From Limnohabitans sp. Bal53 (GTDB taxonomy: Bacteria > Pseudomonadota > Gammaproteobacteria > Burkholderiales > Burkholderiaceae_C): a stretch of DNA of 64,000 bases. The position numbers were made by a program, and so were the translations under genes. Below the pieces are notes generated by a model. The model saw nothing but the letters and a program-made list of their open reading frames with translations. It made no database searches and had not been told where the DNA came from. The stretch is from the NCBI RefSeq assembly GCF_003063355.1, contig NZ_NESH01000002.1, positions 496,001-560,000 of the forward strand. The letters are read 5' to 3'. How positions within the stretch are numbered: the stretch's first letter is position 1; each line of letters starts with the position of its first letter. Shown here in pieces: positions 53,889 through 61,304 of the stretch.

Positions 53889-53918
53889 TGTTGTATAAAA
53901 GAGTCGGAATGTTATATG
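53889..53918. promoter_or_regulatory. MatR operator-like site and promoter in the matP-matR spacer
   Basis: TGTTGTATAAAAGA (53889-53902) is close to the TCTTGTA/TACACGA operator reported, as I recall, for rhizobial MatR. On the plus strand TTGTAT (53891) and TATATG (53913) with a 16-bp spacer could serve matR. The site abuts the matP ribosome-binding region, suited to repression of both directions. Confidence 0.5.
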
Positions 53919-53966
53919 TATGAGCCTGAGCGTTTCCTAGTGGTTTACCCCTGAACACCGATCACC

Positions 53967-54662
53967 ATGAGCACACCTCACCGAACCCGATCCTTGGTTC
54001 AGCGCGTTCGCGAACAAATTGAAGACGACATCGTCGAGGGCCGCCTGAGACCCGGCGATCAATTGCACATGGATGACATCGCCGCGCAATACGGCGTCTC
54101 GCGAACCCCTGTGCGCGAAGCCTTTCAGCAACTCGAAGCCAGTGGCTTGGTCGAGGTCAGGCCCAAAAGGGGGACCTATGTGGCCAGCATCAGCACCGCC
54201 GACCTGATCGAGATGTTTGAGGTCATGGCCGAACTGGAGGCCATGTGCGCGCGCTTGGCCGCCCGGCGTGCCGACAAAACCCTGATCGCAGACCTCTCGC
54301 AGGCCATGGAACACTGTGAAACCGAGGCAGAAAAAGGCGAAGCCAACACTTACTACCATGCCAACGACACTTTTCACCAGCTGATTTACCGCGCCAGTGG
54401 CAATGCCTTTTTGGTGCAAGAGACGATTCAACTGAAAAACCGGCTCAAGCCTTACCGGCGTCTGCAACTGCAAGTTCGCCACCGCTTGGCCCAGTCGGTG
54501 GCTGAACACCGCAATTTGGCGCAAGCCATCCGCAACGGCGAAGAAGAATTGGCCGCCCAGGCGGCACGGCAACACGTTTTGGTGCAGGGGCAAAGGTTCA
54601 CCGATTTGATCAGCGCGCTCACCCAAAGCCGCCAAGCGAGCGCGAGCCCCGAACGGGCCTGA
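53967..54662 (+). CDS. matR: GntR/FCD regulator of malonate genes
   Basis: 231 residues. Winged helix-turn-helix (VQRVREQIEDDIVEGRLRPGDQLHMDDIAAQYGVSRTPVREAFQQLEASGLVEVRPKRGTYVAS) and FCD domain (EMFEVMAELEAMCARLAARRAD, YHANDTFHQLIYRASGN, VAEHRNLAQAIRNGEEELAAQAARQHV) with metal-binding Asp/His positions. It faces matPQMAB across a 91-bp spacer, as MatR does in characterised malonate clusters, so it is expected to release DNA when malonate (or malonyl-CoA) is present. Assignment as MatR rests on context. Confidence 0.88.
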   Translation: MSTPHRTRSLVQRVREQIEDDIVEGRLRPGDQLHMDDIAAQYGVSRTPVREAFQQLEASGLVEVRPKRGTYVASISTADLIEMFEVMAELEAMCARLAARRADKTLIADLSQAMEHCETEAEKGEANTYYHANDTFHQLIYRASGNAFLVQETIQLKNRLKPYRRLQLQVRHRLAQSVAEHRNLAQAIRNGEEELAAQAARQHVLVQGQRFTDLISALTQSRQASASPERA

Positions 54663-54687
54663 GCCGAGATGGCCCATCCAAAGTGCC

Positions 54688-54726
54688 AAAACCGCCCCCA
54701 ATGCCTGTCAGCGGGGTTTGGTTTTT
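54688..54726 (+). terminator. possible terminator after matR
   Basis: AAAACC and CCCC (54688-54698) can pair with GGGG and GGTTTT (54713-54725) around a 14-base loop, with an internal loop, ending in TTTTT. Imperfect, so low confidence. Confidence 0.35.
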
Positions 54727-54956
54727 CAGGCCTGCCCTGCCAGCATGGCCTCGACCAGCTCTTGCACGGCCAGCGCTTCTTCAGCCGTGGCCAGCTTGTG
54801 CGCTTGGCCTTTCAGCCAGGCATCCACTTCGCTCAATTGACGCAGCAGTGCGCTGGTGCGCGGGTCTTCGTCGATTGCAAAGGGAGCGAAGGAAGAACCA
54901 CCAGACAAAGGCAAAGACTTGAAAGTGAGTAGTTCAAAGAAGCACGGCAGCATCAA
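54726..54956 (-). pseudogene. C-terminal remnant, possibly of a Gfo/Idh/MocA-type oxidoreductase
   Basis: 76-codon frame. The last about 45 residues (DPRTSALLRQLSEVDAWLKG and TAEEALAVQELVEAMLAG) resemble the C-terminal helix region of Gfo/Idh/MocA dehydrogenases, where the final helix reads EALAVQ.LVEA; the first 30 residues look like unrelated junction sequence. Such a protein should be 330-380 residues, so this is a truncated gene whose front was lost, with AT-rich DNA in its place. It sits at the right end of the island. It could instead be a small unrelated gene; I am not sure. Confidence 0.4.
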
Positions 54957-54971
54957 TCAGGACAAAAACAC

Positions 54972-54983
54972 ATTTGTTGGTAT
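54972..54983 (-). repeat. ATACCAACAAAT, right inner motif (inverted)
   Basis: Reverse-strand copy of 46666-46677. The core TTGTTGGTA also recurs 12 bp further right (54986-54994), so the right end carries a tandem pair. Lies in AT-rich DNA 69 bp inside the right attachment copy. Confidence 0.5.
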
Positions 54984-55052
54984 TTTTGTTGGTAGAAAGT
55001 TAATTCTCTTTTAAAATATTATTTCAAATCAAGAAGTTAGGGTAATTATTTA

Positions 55053-55071
55053 ATTCCCATCACCCGCTCCA
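55053..55071 (+). repeat. right attachment-site copy (tRNA-Gly 3' end duplicate)
   Basis: Exact 19-bp copy of 46547-46565. Not a tRNA gene: everything 5' of the T-arm is missing. It marks the right border of the island. Confidence 0.85.
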
Positions 55072-55088
55072 GATTTTTCGCCAATTTT

Positions 55089-55114
55089 CAGAAGGCCCCG
55101 CAAGGGGCCTTCTG
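55089..55114 (+). terminator. hairpin downstream of the right attachment site, probable original tRNA-Gly terminator
   Basis: 11-bp stem CAGAAGGCCCC/GGGGCCTTCTG with GCAA loop (55089-55114). It would lie 17 bp after the tRNA end if the island were removed. The T-run is weak (CATTTGT). Confidence 0.6.
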
Positions 55115-55130
55115 CATTTGTACCCAGCTC

Positions 55131-55952
55131 ATGAATATCACCGTCAACGAAGAACTCAAAGCCTACATCGACCCACTCACGCCCGATGAGCATGCGGCGC
55201 TGGAGCGCAGCATCCTGGGCGAAGGCTGCCGTGACGCCTTGGTGCTGTGGGGCGATCTGCTGGTGGACGGGCACAACCGCTTCGGCATCTGTCAAAAGCA
55301 TGGCCTACCCTTTCAGACGGTGCAAAACACACGCTTCCAATCGATCGAGGACGTGCACCTGTGGATGATCGACCAACACTTGGGGCGGCGCAGTGTGTCG
55401 GATTTTCAGCGTGGTGTGCTGGCCTTGCGCAAGCGAGAAATTCTGTCCGAGCGGCGGGCCCAAGCCATCGCCGCGACCGCTTCTGTGCATGAAGCGCCCC
55501 CTGAAGATTCACACCGCACGCCCCAGAACGGCGCTGTGCCAGAGTCCAACCCACTCAAAAGCCGCGCCGACATTGCCAAGGCCGCTCGCCTGAGCAACAG
55601 CCAGGTGGTACAGATCGAAAAAATTCGTCAACAAGCAGCGCCTGAACTGGTGGCTGCCGTCAAGTCAGGCGTCATCTCCATCAATGCCGCCGCTGCCGTG
55701 GCCAGCCTGCCTGCCGAAGAGCAAAAAAGCGCCGCCCTGGGTGGCAAAGACGTGCTCAAACAAGCCGCCAAGCGGGTGCGTGATGTCAACCGAAAAACGC
55801 CACCAGACACCCAGCCCTCTGCAGATGCCGACAAAGCTGGCCACGCAGCCAGAGAGTTGCAAGCCCTGCACGATCAGGTTGCCGCCTTGACCGCAGAAAA
55901 CCAGGCGCTGCGTGCACAGGTGGCGCAGTTGCAGGCTCAACTGGCGGTTTGA
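55131..55952 (+). CDS. ParB-like N-terminal domain protein with C-terminal coiled coil
   Basis: 273 residues. The N-terminal part has the ParB/sulfiredoxin fold pattern: LTPDEHAALERSILGEGCRDALVLWGDLLVDGHNRFGICQKHGLPF, as in phage and plasmid ParB-type proteins. A helical middle part (SRADIAKAARLSNSQVVQIEKIRQQAAPELVAAVKSGVISINAAAAVASL) resembles the ParB helix-turn-helix/KorB region, and residues 225-273 form a heptad coiled coil (ELQALHDQVAALTAENQALRAQVAQLQAQL). No ParA partner is beside it, so true partitioning is unlikely; regulatory use is possible. Native neighbour of tRNA-Gly before the island. Confidence 0.78.
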   Translation: MNITVNEELKAYIDPLTPDEHAALERSILGEGCRDALVLWGDLLVDGHNRFGICQKHGLPFQTVQNTRFQSIEDVHLWMIDQHLGRRSVSDFQRGVLALRKREILSERRAQAIAATASVHEAPPEDSHRTPQNGAVPESNPLKSRADIAKAARLSNSQVVQIEKIRQQAAPELVAAVKSGVISINAAAAVASLPAEEQKSAALGGKDVLKQAAKRVRDVNRKTPPDTQPSADADKAGHAARELQALHDQVAALTAENQALRAQVAQLQAQLAV

Positions 55953-56021
55953 ATGTGGAGGGTTTGGGCCCGACCGGTGAGCGCCTCACACAGGACGACA
56001 ACCCACTGTGCAATGCCACAA

Positions 56022-56056
56022 CATGACAAAAGGCCCACAAAGGGCCTTTTGTCATG
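56022..56056. terminator. bidirectional terminator between ParB-like gene and CoA-transferase
   Basis: 15-bp stem (56022-56036 with 56042-56056) containing AAAAGGCCC/GGGCCTTTT, 5-base loop. Serves convergent transcripts ending at 55952 and 56071. Confidence 0.85.
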
Positions 56057-56070
56057 AACGCAGCAACCGA

Positions 56071-56712
56071 TCAGAAAATCAGTTTCACGCCGGTCTTGCT
56101 TTGCAGCTGCTCAGGCGTCACGCCCGGGGCCAGCTCGACCACTTTGAGGCCCGCGTCCGTCACGTCCATCACGGCCAGGTCGGTGATGATGCGGTCGACC
56201 ACGCCTTTGCCGGTGAGCGGCAAGGTGCACTCGGGCAAGATCTTCATGTCTTCGGTGCCGTCTTTCTTTTTGGCAACGTGTTCCATCAGGATGATCACGC
56301 GCTTGACGCCCGCCACCAGGTCCATCGCGCCGCCCATGCCCTTAACCATCTTGCCGGGAATCATCCAGTTGGCCAAATCGCCCTTGTCGGTCACTTGCAT
56401 CGCGCCCAGGATGGACAAGTTGATCTTGCCGCCGCGGATCATGGCAAACGACTGTTCGCTGCCAAAAATCGACGAGCCTTTGATGGTCGTCACGGTCTGC
56501 TTGCCCGCGTTGATCAGGTCGGCATCCACCTCGTCTTCAGTCGGAAACGGCCCGATGCCCAGCATGCCGTTTTCGCTTTGCAGCCAGACTTCCTTGTCGG
56601 CGGGTACAAAGTTGGCCACCAGCGTGGGGATGCCGATGCCCAGGTTCACATAGAAACCGTCTTCCAGTTCGTGGGCCGCACGGGCGGCCATTTGGTCTTG
56701 ACTCCAGCTCAT
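56071..56712 (-). CDS. scoB: 3-oxoacid CoA-transferase subunit B
   Basis: 213 residues. Beta subunit of a class I CoA transferase (acetoacetate:succinyl-CoA type). [20 protein letters not shown] is the start motif; the catalytic glutamate lies in [14 protein letters not shown]; later [37 protein letters not shown] and [23 protein letters not shown] are standard. Translated one base after subunit A. The pair activates acetoacetate or a 3-oxoacid with succinyl-CoA. Confidence 0.94.
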   Translation of the reverse strand: MSWSQDQMAARAAHELEDGFYVNLGIGIPTLVANFVPADKEVWLQSENGMLGIGPFPTEDEVDADLINAGKQTVTTIKGSSIFGSEQSFAMIRGGKINLSILGAMQVTDKGDLANWMIPGKMVKGMGGAMDLVAGVKRVIILMEHVAKKKDGTEDMKILPECTLPLTGKGVVDRIITDLAVMDVTDAGLKVVELAPGVTPEQLQSKTGVKLIF

Positions 56713-56713
56713 A

Positions 56714-57421
56714 TCAGACTCCCGCCTTTTCAGTGATGGTGCGTTTCTCGATGCGTTTTTCTGGCTTCGTGTTCAGCACGATGCGGTGCACATAAATGCC
56801 GGGCAAGTGAACGCTGTCGGGGTGCATCTCGCCGGTTTCCACAATCTCCTCGACCTCGACCACACACATCTTGCCGGCCATGGCCACAGCCGGGTTGAAG
56901 TTGCGCGAGGTGTAACGGAACTGCAGGTTGCCGGATTTGTCGGCGCGGTGCGCTTTGACCAGCGACACATCGGGCACCAAAGAGCGCTCCATCACATAGG
57001 TTTCACCGTCGAATTCGCGCAGCTCTTTGCCTTCGGCGACCAAGGTGCCCACACCGGTCTTGGTGAAGAAGGCCGGAATGCCCGCACCGCCGGCACGCAG
57101 CTTCTCGGCCAGGGTGCCCTGGGGTGTGAACTCCAAGGCCAGCTCGCCTGCCAAGTACTGGCGCTCAAACTCTTTGTTCTCGCCCACATAAGAAGAAATC
57201 ATCTTCTTGATTTGACGTGTCTGCAGCAAGAGACCCAGGCCGAAGTCGTCCACACCCGCGTTGTTGGAAATGGCCGTCAAGTTTTGCACGCCGCTGTCAC
57301 GCAGCGCCGCAATCAAAGCTTCGGGAATGCCGCACAGGCCAAAACCGCCCACACCAATGAGTTGCCCGTCAGCCACGATGCCCTTGAGGGCCTCGGCTGC
57401 GGAGGGAAAAATCTTGTTCAC
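56714..57421 (-). CDS. scoA: 3-oxoacid CoA-transferase subunit A
   Basis: 235 residues. Alpha subunit: [51 protein letters not shown], then [55 protein letters not shown] and [27 protein letters not shown]. The [15 protein letters not shown] loop binds CoA. First gene of the scoAB operon, facing the PAS-LuxR regulator across a 78-bp spacer. Confidence 0.95.
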   Translation of the reverse strand: MNKIFPSAAEALKGIVADGQLIGVGGFGLCGIPEALIAALRDSGVQNLTAISNNAGVDDFGLGLLLQTRQIKKMISSYVGENKEFERQYLAGELALEFTPQGTLAEKLRAGGAGIPAFFTKTGVGTLVAEGKELREFDGETYVMERSLVPDVSLVKAHRADKSGNLQFRYTSRNFNPAVAMAGKMCVVEVEEIVETGEMHPDSVHLPGIYVHRIVLNTKPEKRIEKRTITEKAGV

Positions 57422-57456
57422 GCCAATCTCCAGATACAGGATGAAAACGATACGAT

Positions 57457-57478
57457 ACTACGTATTGGACTACGTAGT
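57457..57478. promoter_or_regulatory. tandem ACTACGTA motifs between scoA and the LuxR-type regulator
   Basis: ACTACGTA at 57457-57464 and the perfect palindrome ACTACGTAGT at 57469-57478, 12 bp apart. They lie in the centre of the divergent spacer and are likely binding sites for the adjacent LuxR-type protein; the palindrome form fits a dimeric helix-turn-helix. Confidence 0.55.
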
Positions 57479-57499
57479 TTTTCGTAATGGTCTGCCCTC

Positions 57500-58060
57500 A
57501 TGTCAAACGACATCGATTACCGCCTCGCCTTCGACCTCGCCCCCATCGGCATGGTGCTGTCACGCAACCGCACCATCGTCGACTGCAACCAGCGCGTGTG
57601 CGACATGTTTGGCGTCAGCCGCGAGCAACTGACCGGCCAAAGCTTTCAGCTGCTCTACCCCAGCGCCGACGAATACGAGCGCACCGGACAACGGATCGCC
57701 CCCATCCTGAACGCCAAAGGTGTGTACGCCGACGACCGGGTCATGAAACGGGTGGACGGCCGATTCAAAGGCGAAACCTTTTGGTGCCATGTGACGGGCC
57801 GGGCGCTCAACCGCGAAGCCCCACACGAGGCGGGCATCTGGACCTTTGAAGACCTGTCAGCCCGCAAACCCGTCAAAGCCGAACTCACCGCCCGCGAGCG
57901 CGAGGTCGCCGCCCACCTGATGGACGGCCAGACCAGCAAGGAAATCGGCAAAGGCTTGGGTATCAGCCACCGCACCGTGGAGATTTACCGCGTCAAGCTC
58001 ATGCGCAAATACGAAGCCACCGGGGCTGCGGATTTGATACAGAAGCTGGTGCGGGGGTAG
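57500..58060 (+). CDS. PAS-LuxR transcriptional regulator
   Basis: 186 residues. N-terminal PAS domain (about 8-125: AFDLAPIGMVLSRNRTIVDCNQRVCDMFGVSREQLTGQSFQLLYPSADEYE ... GETFWCHVTGRALN) and a C-terminal LuxR/GerE helix-turn-helix (about 127-185: LTAREREVAAHLMDGQTSKEIGKGLGISHRTVEIYRVKLMRKYEATGAADLIQKL). No receiver domain, so it senses directly through PAS or a partner kinase. It faces scoAB and probably controls that operon via the ACTACGTA motifs. Confidence 0.93.
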   Translation: MSNDIDYRLAFDLAPIGMVLSRNRTIVDCNQRVCDMFGVSREQLTGQSFQLLYPSADEYERTGQRIAPILNAKGVYADDRVMKRVDGRFKGETFWCHVTGRALNREAPHEAGIWTFEDLSARKPVKAELTAREREVAAHLMDGQTSKEIGKGLGISHRTVEIYRVKLMRKYEATGAADLIQKLVRG

Positions 58061-58099
58061 CCCCAGCCTTGACCTGTTGGTCTACGCTTGCCTGGCACC

Positions 58100-58513
58100 T
58101 CAAGTTTTCGGCTCAATCACCTCAGCAGCAATCCTGAAGGCGTCGATGGCCGTCGGAAAGCCGCAGTAGACGGTAGCGTGCAGCATGAGTTCGCGGATTT
58201 CTTCGGGCGTGGCACCGTTGGTCAATGCGCCACGCACATGGGCTTTGAGTTCTTGGTGTTTGCCTTGCGCCGTGAGCATGGCCACGGTGATGAGGCTGCG
58301 GGTTTTCAGGTCCAGCCCAGGGCGCTGCCACACATTGCCCCAAGCATTGGCCGTGATGAACGCCTGCATGGGCATGGTGAAGTCGGTGGCGGCGCCCAGG
58401 GCGCGGTCCACATATTCGGCGCCCATGACCTGGCTGCGGGTGTTGAGCCCGGCTTGGAAGGCCGCATCATCGGCATAGGCTTGGCGTGCATTTTCGATCG
58501 GTGTTTTGGACAT
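58100..58513 (-). CDS. carboxymuconolactone decarboxylase family protein
   Basis: 137 residues, PcaC size. Contains AFITANAWGNVWQRPGLDLKTRSLITVAMLTAQGKHQELKAHVRGALTNGATPEEIRELMLHATVYCGFPTAIDAF, the classic CMD core with its Glu/His active-site positions. No CXXC redox pair, so a decarboxylase-type rather than peroxidase-type member. True PcaC would convert 4-carboxymuconolactone in protocatechuate breakdown, but no other pca genes are here, so the substrate stays open. Divergent from the CXXC-bearing relative at 58571. Confidence 0.85.
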   Translation of the reverse strand: MSKTPIENARQAYADDAAFQAGLNTRSQVMGAEYVDRALGAATDFTMPMQAFITANAWGNVWQRPGLDLKTRSLITVAMLTAQGKHQELKAHVRGALTNGATPEEIRELMLHATVYCGFPTAIDAFRIAAEVIEPKT

Positions 58514-58570
58514 GACAGACTCCTTAAAGACCCGAGAGCATAATCAAAGGCTTGCCCCACAGGAGACACC

Positions 58571-59179
58571 ATGAGCACACCTACACCATCACGCTACCCC
58601 GCCCCCGAAATCAAGGACTTGCCTGACGATATCCGCGCCAAGGTGCTCGAAGTGCAAGAAAAGGCCGGTTTTGTGCCCAACGTGTTTTTAGCCTTTGCAC
58701 GCCGCCCCGCAGAGTGGCGTGCGTTTTTTGCCTACCATGATGCACTGATGGTGCCCGAGTCGGTGGGGCGAGACAGCGGCCTCACAAAAGGCGAGCGCGA
58801 GATGATCGTGACCACCACCAGCGCAGCCAACCACTGCCTGTATTGCGTGGTGGCGCATGGCGCCATCTTGCGCATCTACGAGAAAAACCCTTTGGTGGCC
58901 GACCAAGTGGCCATCAACCACCGCAAGGCCGACATCAGCCCCCGTCAACGCGCCATGCTGGACTTTGCGCTCAAGGTCTGCAACCAATCCCATGAAGTGG
59001 AAGACGCCGACTTTGCAGCCCTGCACGCCCACGGTTTCAACGACGAAGACATCTGGGACATCGCGGCCATCACCGCTTTCTTTGGGCTGAGCAACCGCAT
59101 GGCCAGTTTCAGCGGCATGATGCCCAACCCCGAGTTCTACCTGATGGGCCGTGCCCCCAAGGCCAAACCTGCGGCCTGA
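58571..59179 (+). CDS. AhpD-like peroxidase-related protein (CMD family)
   Basis: 202 residues with AGGAGA just before the ATG. Has the alkylhydroperoxidase-like pair in NHCLYCVVAHGA, with the conserved downstream His, and RDSGLTKGEREMIVTTTSAANHCLYC, the form of the uncharacterised peroxidase-related family. N-terminal PDDIRAKVLEVQEKAGFVPNVFLAFARRP is also diagnostic. Expected to reduce peroxides through a CXXC disulfide cycle. Its 3' end overlaps the convergent TetR gene by 43 bp. Confidence 0.9.
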   Translation: MSTPTPSRYPAPEIKDLPDDIRAKVLEVQEKAGFVPNVFLAFARRPAEWRAFFAYHDALMVPESVGRDSGLTKGEREMIVTTTSAANHCLYCVVAHGAILRIYEKNPLVADQVAINHRKADISPRQRAMLDFALKVCNQSHEVEDADFAALHAHGFNDEDIWDIAAITAFFGLSNRMASFSGMMPNPEFYLMGRAPKAKPAA

Positions 59180-59868
59180 AGTGCTGGCGGGCGGGCCAGC
59201 AAAGCCCAGGCCATTTGCACGAGGGCATCTTCAAACGCGGGGCTGCCCAGCAGGGGCGACTTCTCCAGGCTGGCGCTGCGCAGTGTGCCGATGACCGAGC
59301 GGGTCAGGACAAAAAGCTGTGCTGGGCTCGGCATTTGCAGCGCAGGGTGATCGATGCGTTCAAAAAAAATGGCCAGGCGATCTGCCACCTGACGCACAGC
59401 GCTGGCGGTTTCATCGGGCTTTTCCAGCGTCCAGCACAGGTGAATCAGGCTTTGGCTCAAGCCCTTGCCGGTGGCAAAACCGCGCACCAAAATGCGTATG
59501 GCCTGACCCAGCAGCTCGCGCCCATCGAGCTCGCGCACATTGGGCAGGGTTTCCAGCTCACTCAGATAACGCCCCAACTCCTGCAGCACCATCTCTTGCC
59601 CGCGAGCGGCCATGGCCCGCACCAGCACCTCTTTGCTCGGAAAGTATTGGTACAGCGTGCCAATTGAAAACCCGGCAGCCGCAGCCACCTTGTTGGTGGT
59701 CAAACCGCCCTCGCCTTCCCTGTCGAGAATCTGAGCAGCGGCCTTAAAAAGGGTCTGCATGGTTTGCTGCGCGCGGGCCTGAGAAGGCTGGCGACGCAGG
59801 CTGAGATCGGCTTGGGGCTTGGCCTGTGGCTTGATGGTGGGTTTTGAAGCGGGTTTGGCGGCGGGCAT
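59137..59868 (-). CDS. TetR/AcrR family regulator
   Basis: 243 residues from ATG 59868. A basic Lys/Pro/Ala-rich tail of about 35 residues precedes the helix-turn-helix (ARAQQTMQTLFKAAAQILDREGEGGLTTNKVAAAAGFSIGTLYQYFPSKEVLVRAMAARG); the rest is a variable helical ligand domain. Convergent overlap with the AhpD-like gene and divergent from the COG3687 hydrolase gene, which it likely represses, since TetR genes often control the divergent neighbour. Ligand unknown. Confidence 0.92.
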   Translation of the reverse strand: MPAAKPASKPTIKPQAKPQADLSLRRQPSQARAQQTMQTLFKAAAQILDREGEGGLTTNKVAAAAGFSIGTLYQYFPSKEVLVRAMAARGQEMVLQELGRYLSELETLPNVRELDGRELLGQAIRILVRGFATGKGLSQSLIHLCWTLEKPDETASAVRQVADRLAIFFERIDHPALQMPSPAQLFVLTRSVIGTLRSASLEKSPLLGSPAFEDALVQMAWALLARPPALQAAGLALGARPIR

Positions 59869-59969
59869 AAAAAGCCTTTTTTGAAAATCTGAGCAGATAG
59901 CGAGTTGCAAGGTCTTTGCAAAACCTGAACAATGCTCACATTCTGACCTATTTGCACACGAGACCCACC

Positions 59970-60866
59970 ATGAACAACCACCCCGCCGCCCCGACCGAGT
60001 TGACCGTGCGCCGCCTGAGCGTGGACCTGAGCCAGGGTTTCTCGCGCCACTGGAATGGCGGTGATGCTTTTTTGACGGCTTATGCCAACGCTTTGTCCAT
60101 GAGCTTTCCAGTGGGTGAGCAGTCTTTCATTGATGCGGTCAAGGCTGGCGCCAAACAACTGCCCGACACCCCTGAAAACGCCGAACTCAAGCAAATCGCC
60201 AAGGGCTTTGTGGGCCAAGAAGCGACCCACCGCCACCTGCATGCGCTCTACAACGCCCACTTGGAAAAGCAAGGCTTGGTGAACCACTGGGGCCCACGCG
60301 CCGAGCAGCGATTGAAAAAGGGCCGCGATGAGTTCTTCAGCAAAAGCGACAAGGGTTACCTGCACGAATTGGCCATTACGGCCGCTTTTGAGCACTACAC
60401 CGCCATTTTTGGTGACCTGACCCTGGAGAACATCGACCAACCGGGCGACTGGTTTGCCGGGGCCGAAGAACCCCTCAAAACCCTTTGGCGCTGGCACGCG
60501 GCCGAAGAGTCCGAACACAAATGCGTGGCCTTTGACCTGTACCAACGCTTGGGCGGCAACCACCAGTGGCGCATGCGCTGGTTCTGGTACGTCACGGTGC
60601 AGTTCAGCACCGACGTCTTCCGCCAGACCGTCAACAACCTTTGGCACGACAAAACATTGTTCAAGCCTTCGACTTGGTGGTCTGCCTCCAAATTCCTTTT
60701 CGGTCGCCACGGCATGGTCTGGCGCGTGGCCAAGCCGTTGTGGCAATACACCCGCAAAGACTTTCACCCCATGCAAGTGGGCAGCGCCACGTTGTCGCAA
60801 GACTGGCTGCAGAGCCACGCCGACCAATGGCGCGCGGTGGGCGCACCTGCCCAATCCAACGCCTGA
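59970..60866 (+). CDS. COG3687-type predicted metal-dependent hydrolase
   Basis: 298 residues. Helical protein with several metal-ligand-like motifs: GEQSFIDAVK, GFVGQEATHRHLHALYN, ITAAFEHYTAIFGD and WRWHAAEESEHKCVAFDLY, i.e. Glu and ExxH pairs on four helices as in ferritin-like di-iron proteins. The N-terminal TVRRLSVDLSQGFSRHWNGGDAFLTAYANALSMSFP is typical of COG3687. Annotated as hydrolase only by prediction; a di-iron oxygenase is an equally good guess from the helix pattern. Faces the TetR regulator. Confidence 0.8.
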   Translation: MNNHPAAPTELTVRRLSVDLSQGFSRHWNGGDAFLTAYANALSMSFPVGEQSFIDAVKAGAKQLPDTPENAELKQIAKGFVGQEATHRHLHALYNAHLEKQGLVNHWGPRAEQRLKKGRDEFFSKSDKGYLHELAITAAFEHYTAIFGDLTLENIDQPGDWFAGAEEPLKTLWRWHAAEESEHKCVAFDLYQRLGGNHQWRMRWFWYVTVQFSTDVFRQTVNNLWHDKTLFKPSTWWSASKFLFGRHGMVWRVAKPLWQYTRKDFHPMQVGSATLSQDWLQSHADQWRAVGAPAQSNA

Positions 60867-60871
60867 AGCTT

Positions 60872-61294
60872 TCAGTCGCTGACCAAGGCCCGCACCCATT
60901 CGGGTAGGCTCACGGCTTTTTGCTTGGGGAAATCCACCCAAATCGTGGTTGCACCGCCTGCGGCAAACACCACACCGGGCTGATCGGTCCGCTCCAGCGT
61001 GCACCAGCTTTCAAACGTGGTGCGTCCCGGGTCGCTCACAAACATCTTGGCCAAGATGTCGCCCGGGTATTCAAACTGTTTGTAAAAATTGCAAAAGGCA
61101 TTGACGATCACCGGGCCCTCGCCTTGAGGGTTCGGGGTGAAACCGATCTTGTCAAACCAGTCGATACGGGTGCTCTCCAGGTAGCGGAAATAAACCGTGT
61201 TGTTGACGTGGCCCATGGCGTCCATGTCACCCCAGCGAATGGGAATGACCAATTCATTGACCAGCTTCTTGCGTTCGGGCAACGCCAACTTCAT
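60872..61294 (-). CDS. acyl-CoA thioesterase (hot-dog fold, 4HBT family)
   Basis: 140 residues from ATG 61294. IPIRWGDMDAMGHVNNTVYFRYLESTRIDWFDKIG is the 4-hydroxybenzoyl-CoA thioesterase/YbgC motif with the catalytic Asp in RWGDMDAMGHVNN. It hydrolyses acyl-CoA thioesters; chain preference unknown. It follows the SDR gene on the same strand with 10 bp between, so the two are one operon. Convergent with the COG3687 gene. Confidence 0.92.
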   Translation of the reverse strand: MKLALPERKKLVNELVIPIRWGDMDAMGHVNNTVYFRYLESTRIDWFDKIGFTPNPQGEGPVIVNAFCNFYKQFEYPGDILAKMFVSDPGRTTFESWCTLERTDQPGVVFAAGGATTIWVDFPKQKAVSLPEWVRALVSD

Positions 61295-61304
61295 AGCTTG
61301 GCCC

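Larger units (their letters stand above)
46547..55071. mobile_element. putative tRNA-Gly-targeted genomic island carrying malonate catabolism
   Basis: Bounded by two exact 19-bp copies of the tRNA-Gly 3' end (46547-46565 and 55053-55071). Cargo: an element-borne terminator, an IS2-group insertion sequence, matB-matA-matM-matQ-matP, divergent matR, a truncated gene and AT-rich DNA at the right end. Inverted ATACCAACAAAT motifs lie 100 bp inside the left copy and 69 bp inside the right. No integrase gene is visible, so it may be decayed or moved in trans. Confidence 0.75.

Noticed and set aside
55053..55071. Second tRNA-Gly gene
   Set aside because: Only the 3' 19 bp are present; no D-arm or anticodon arm upstream, which is AT-rich unrelated DNA.
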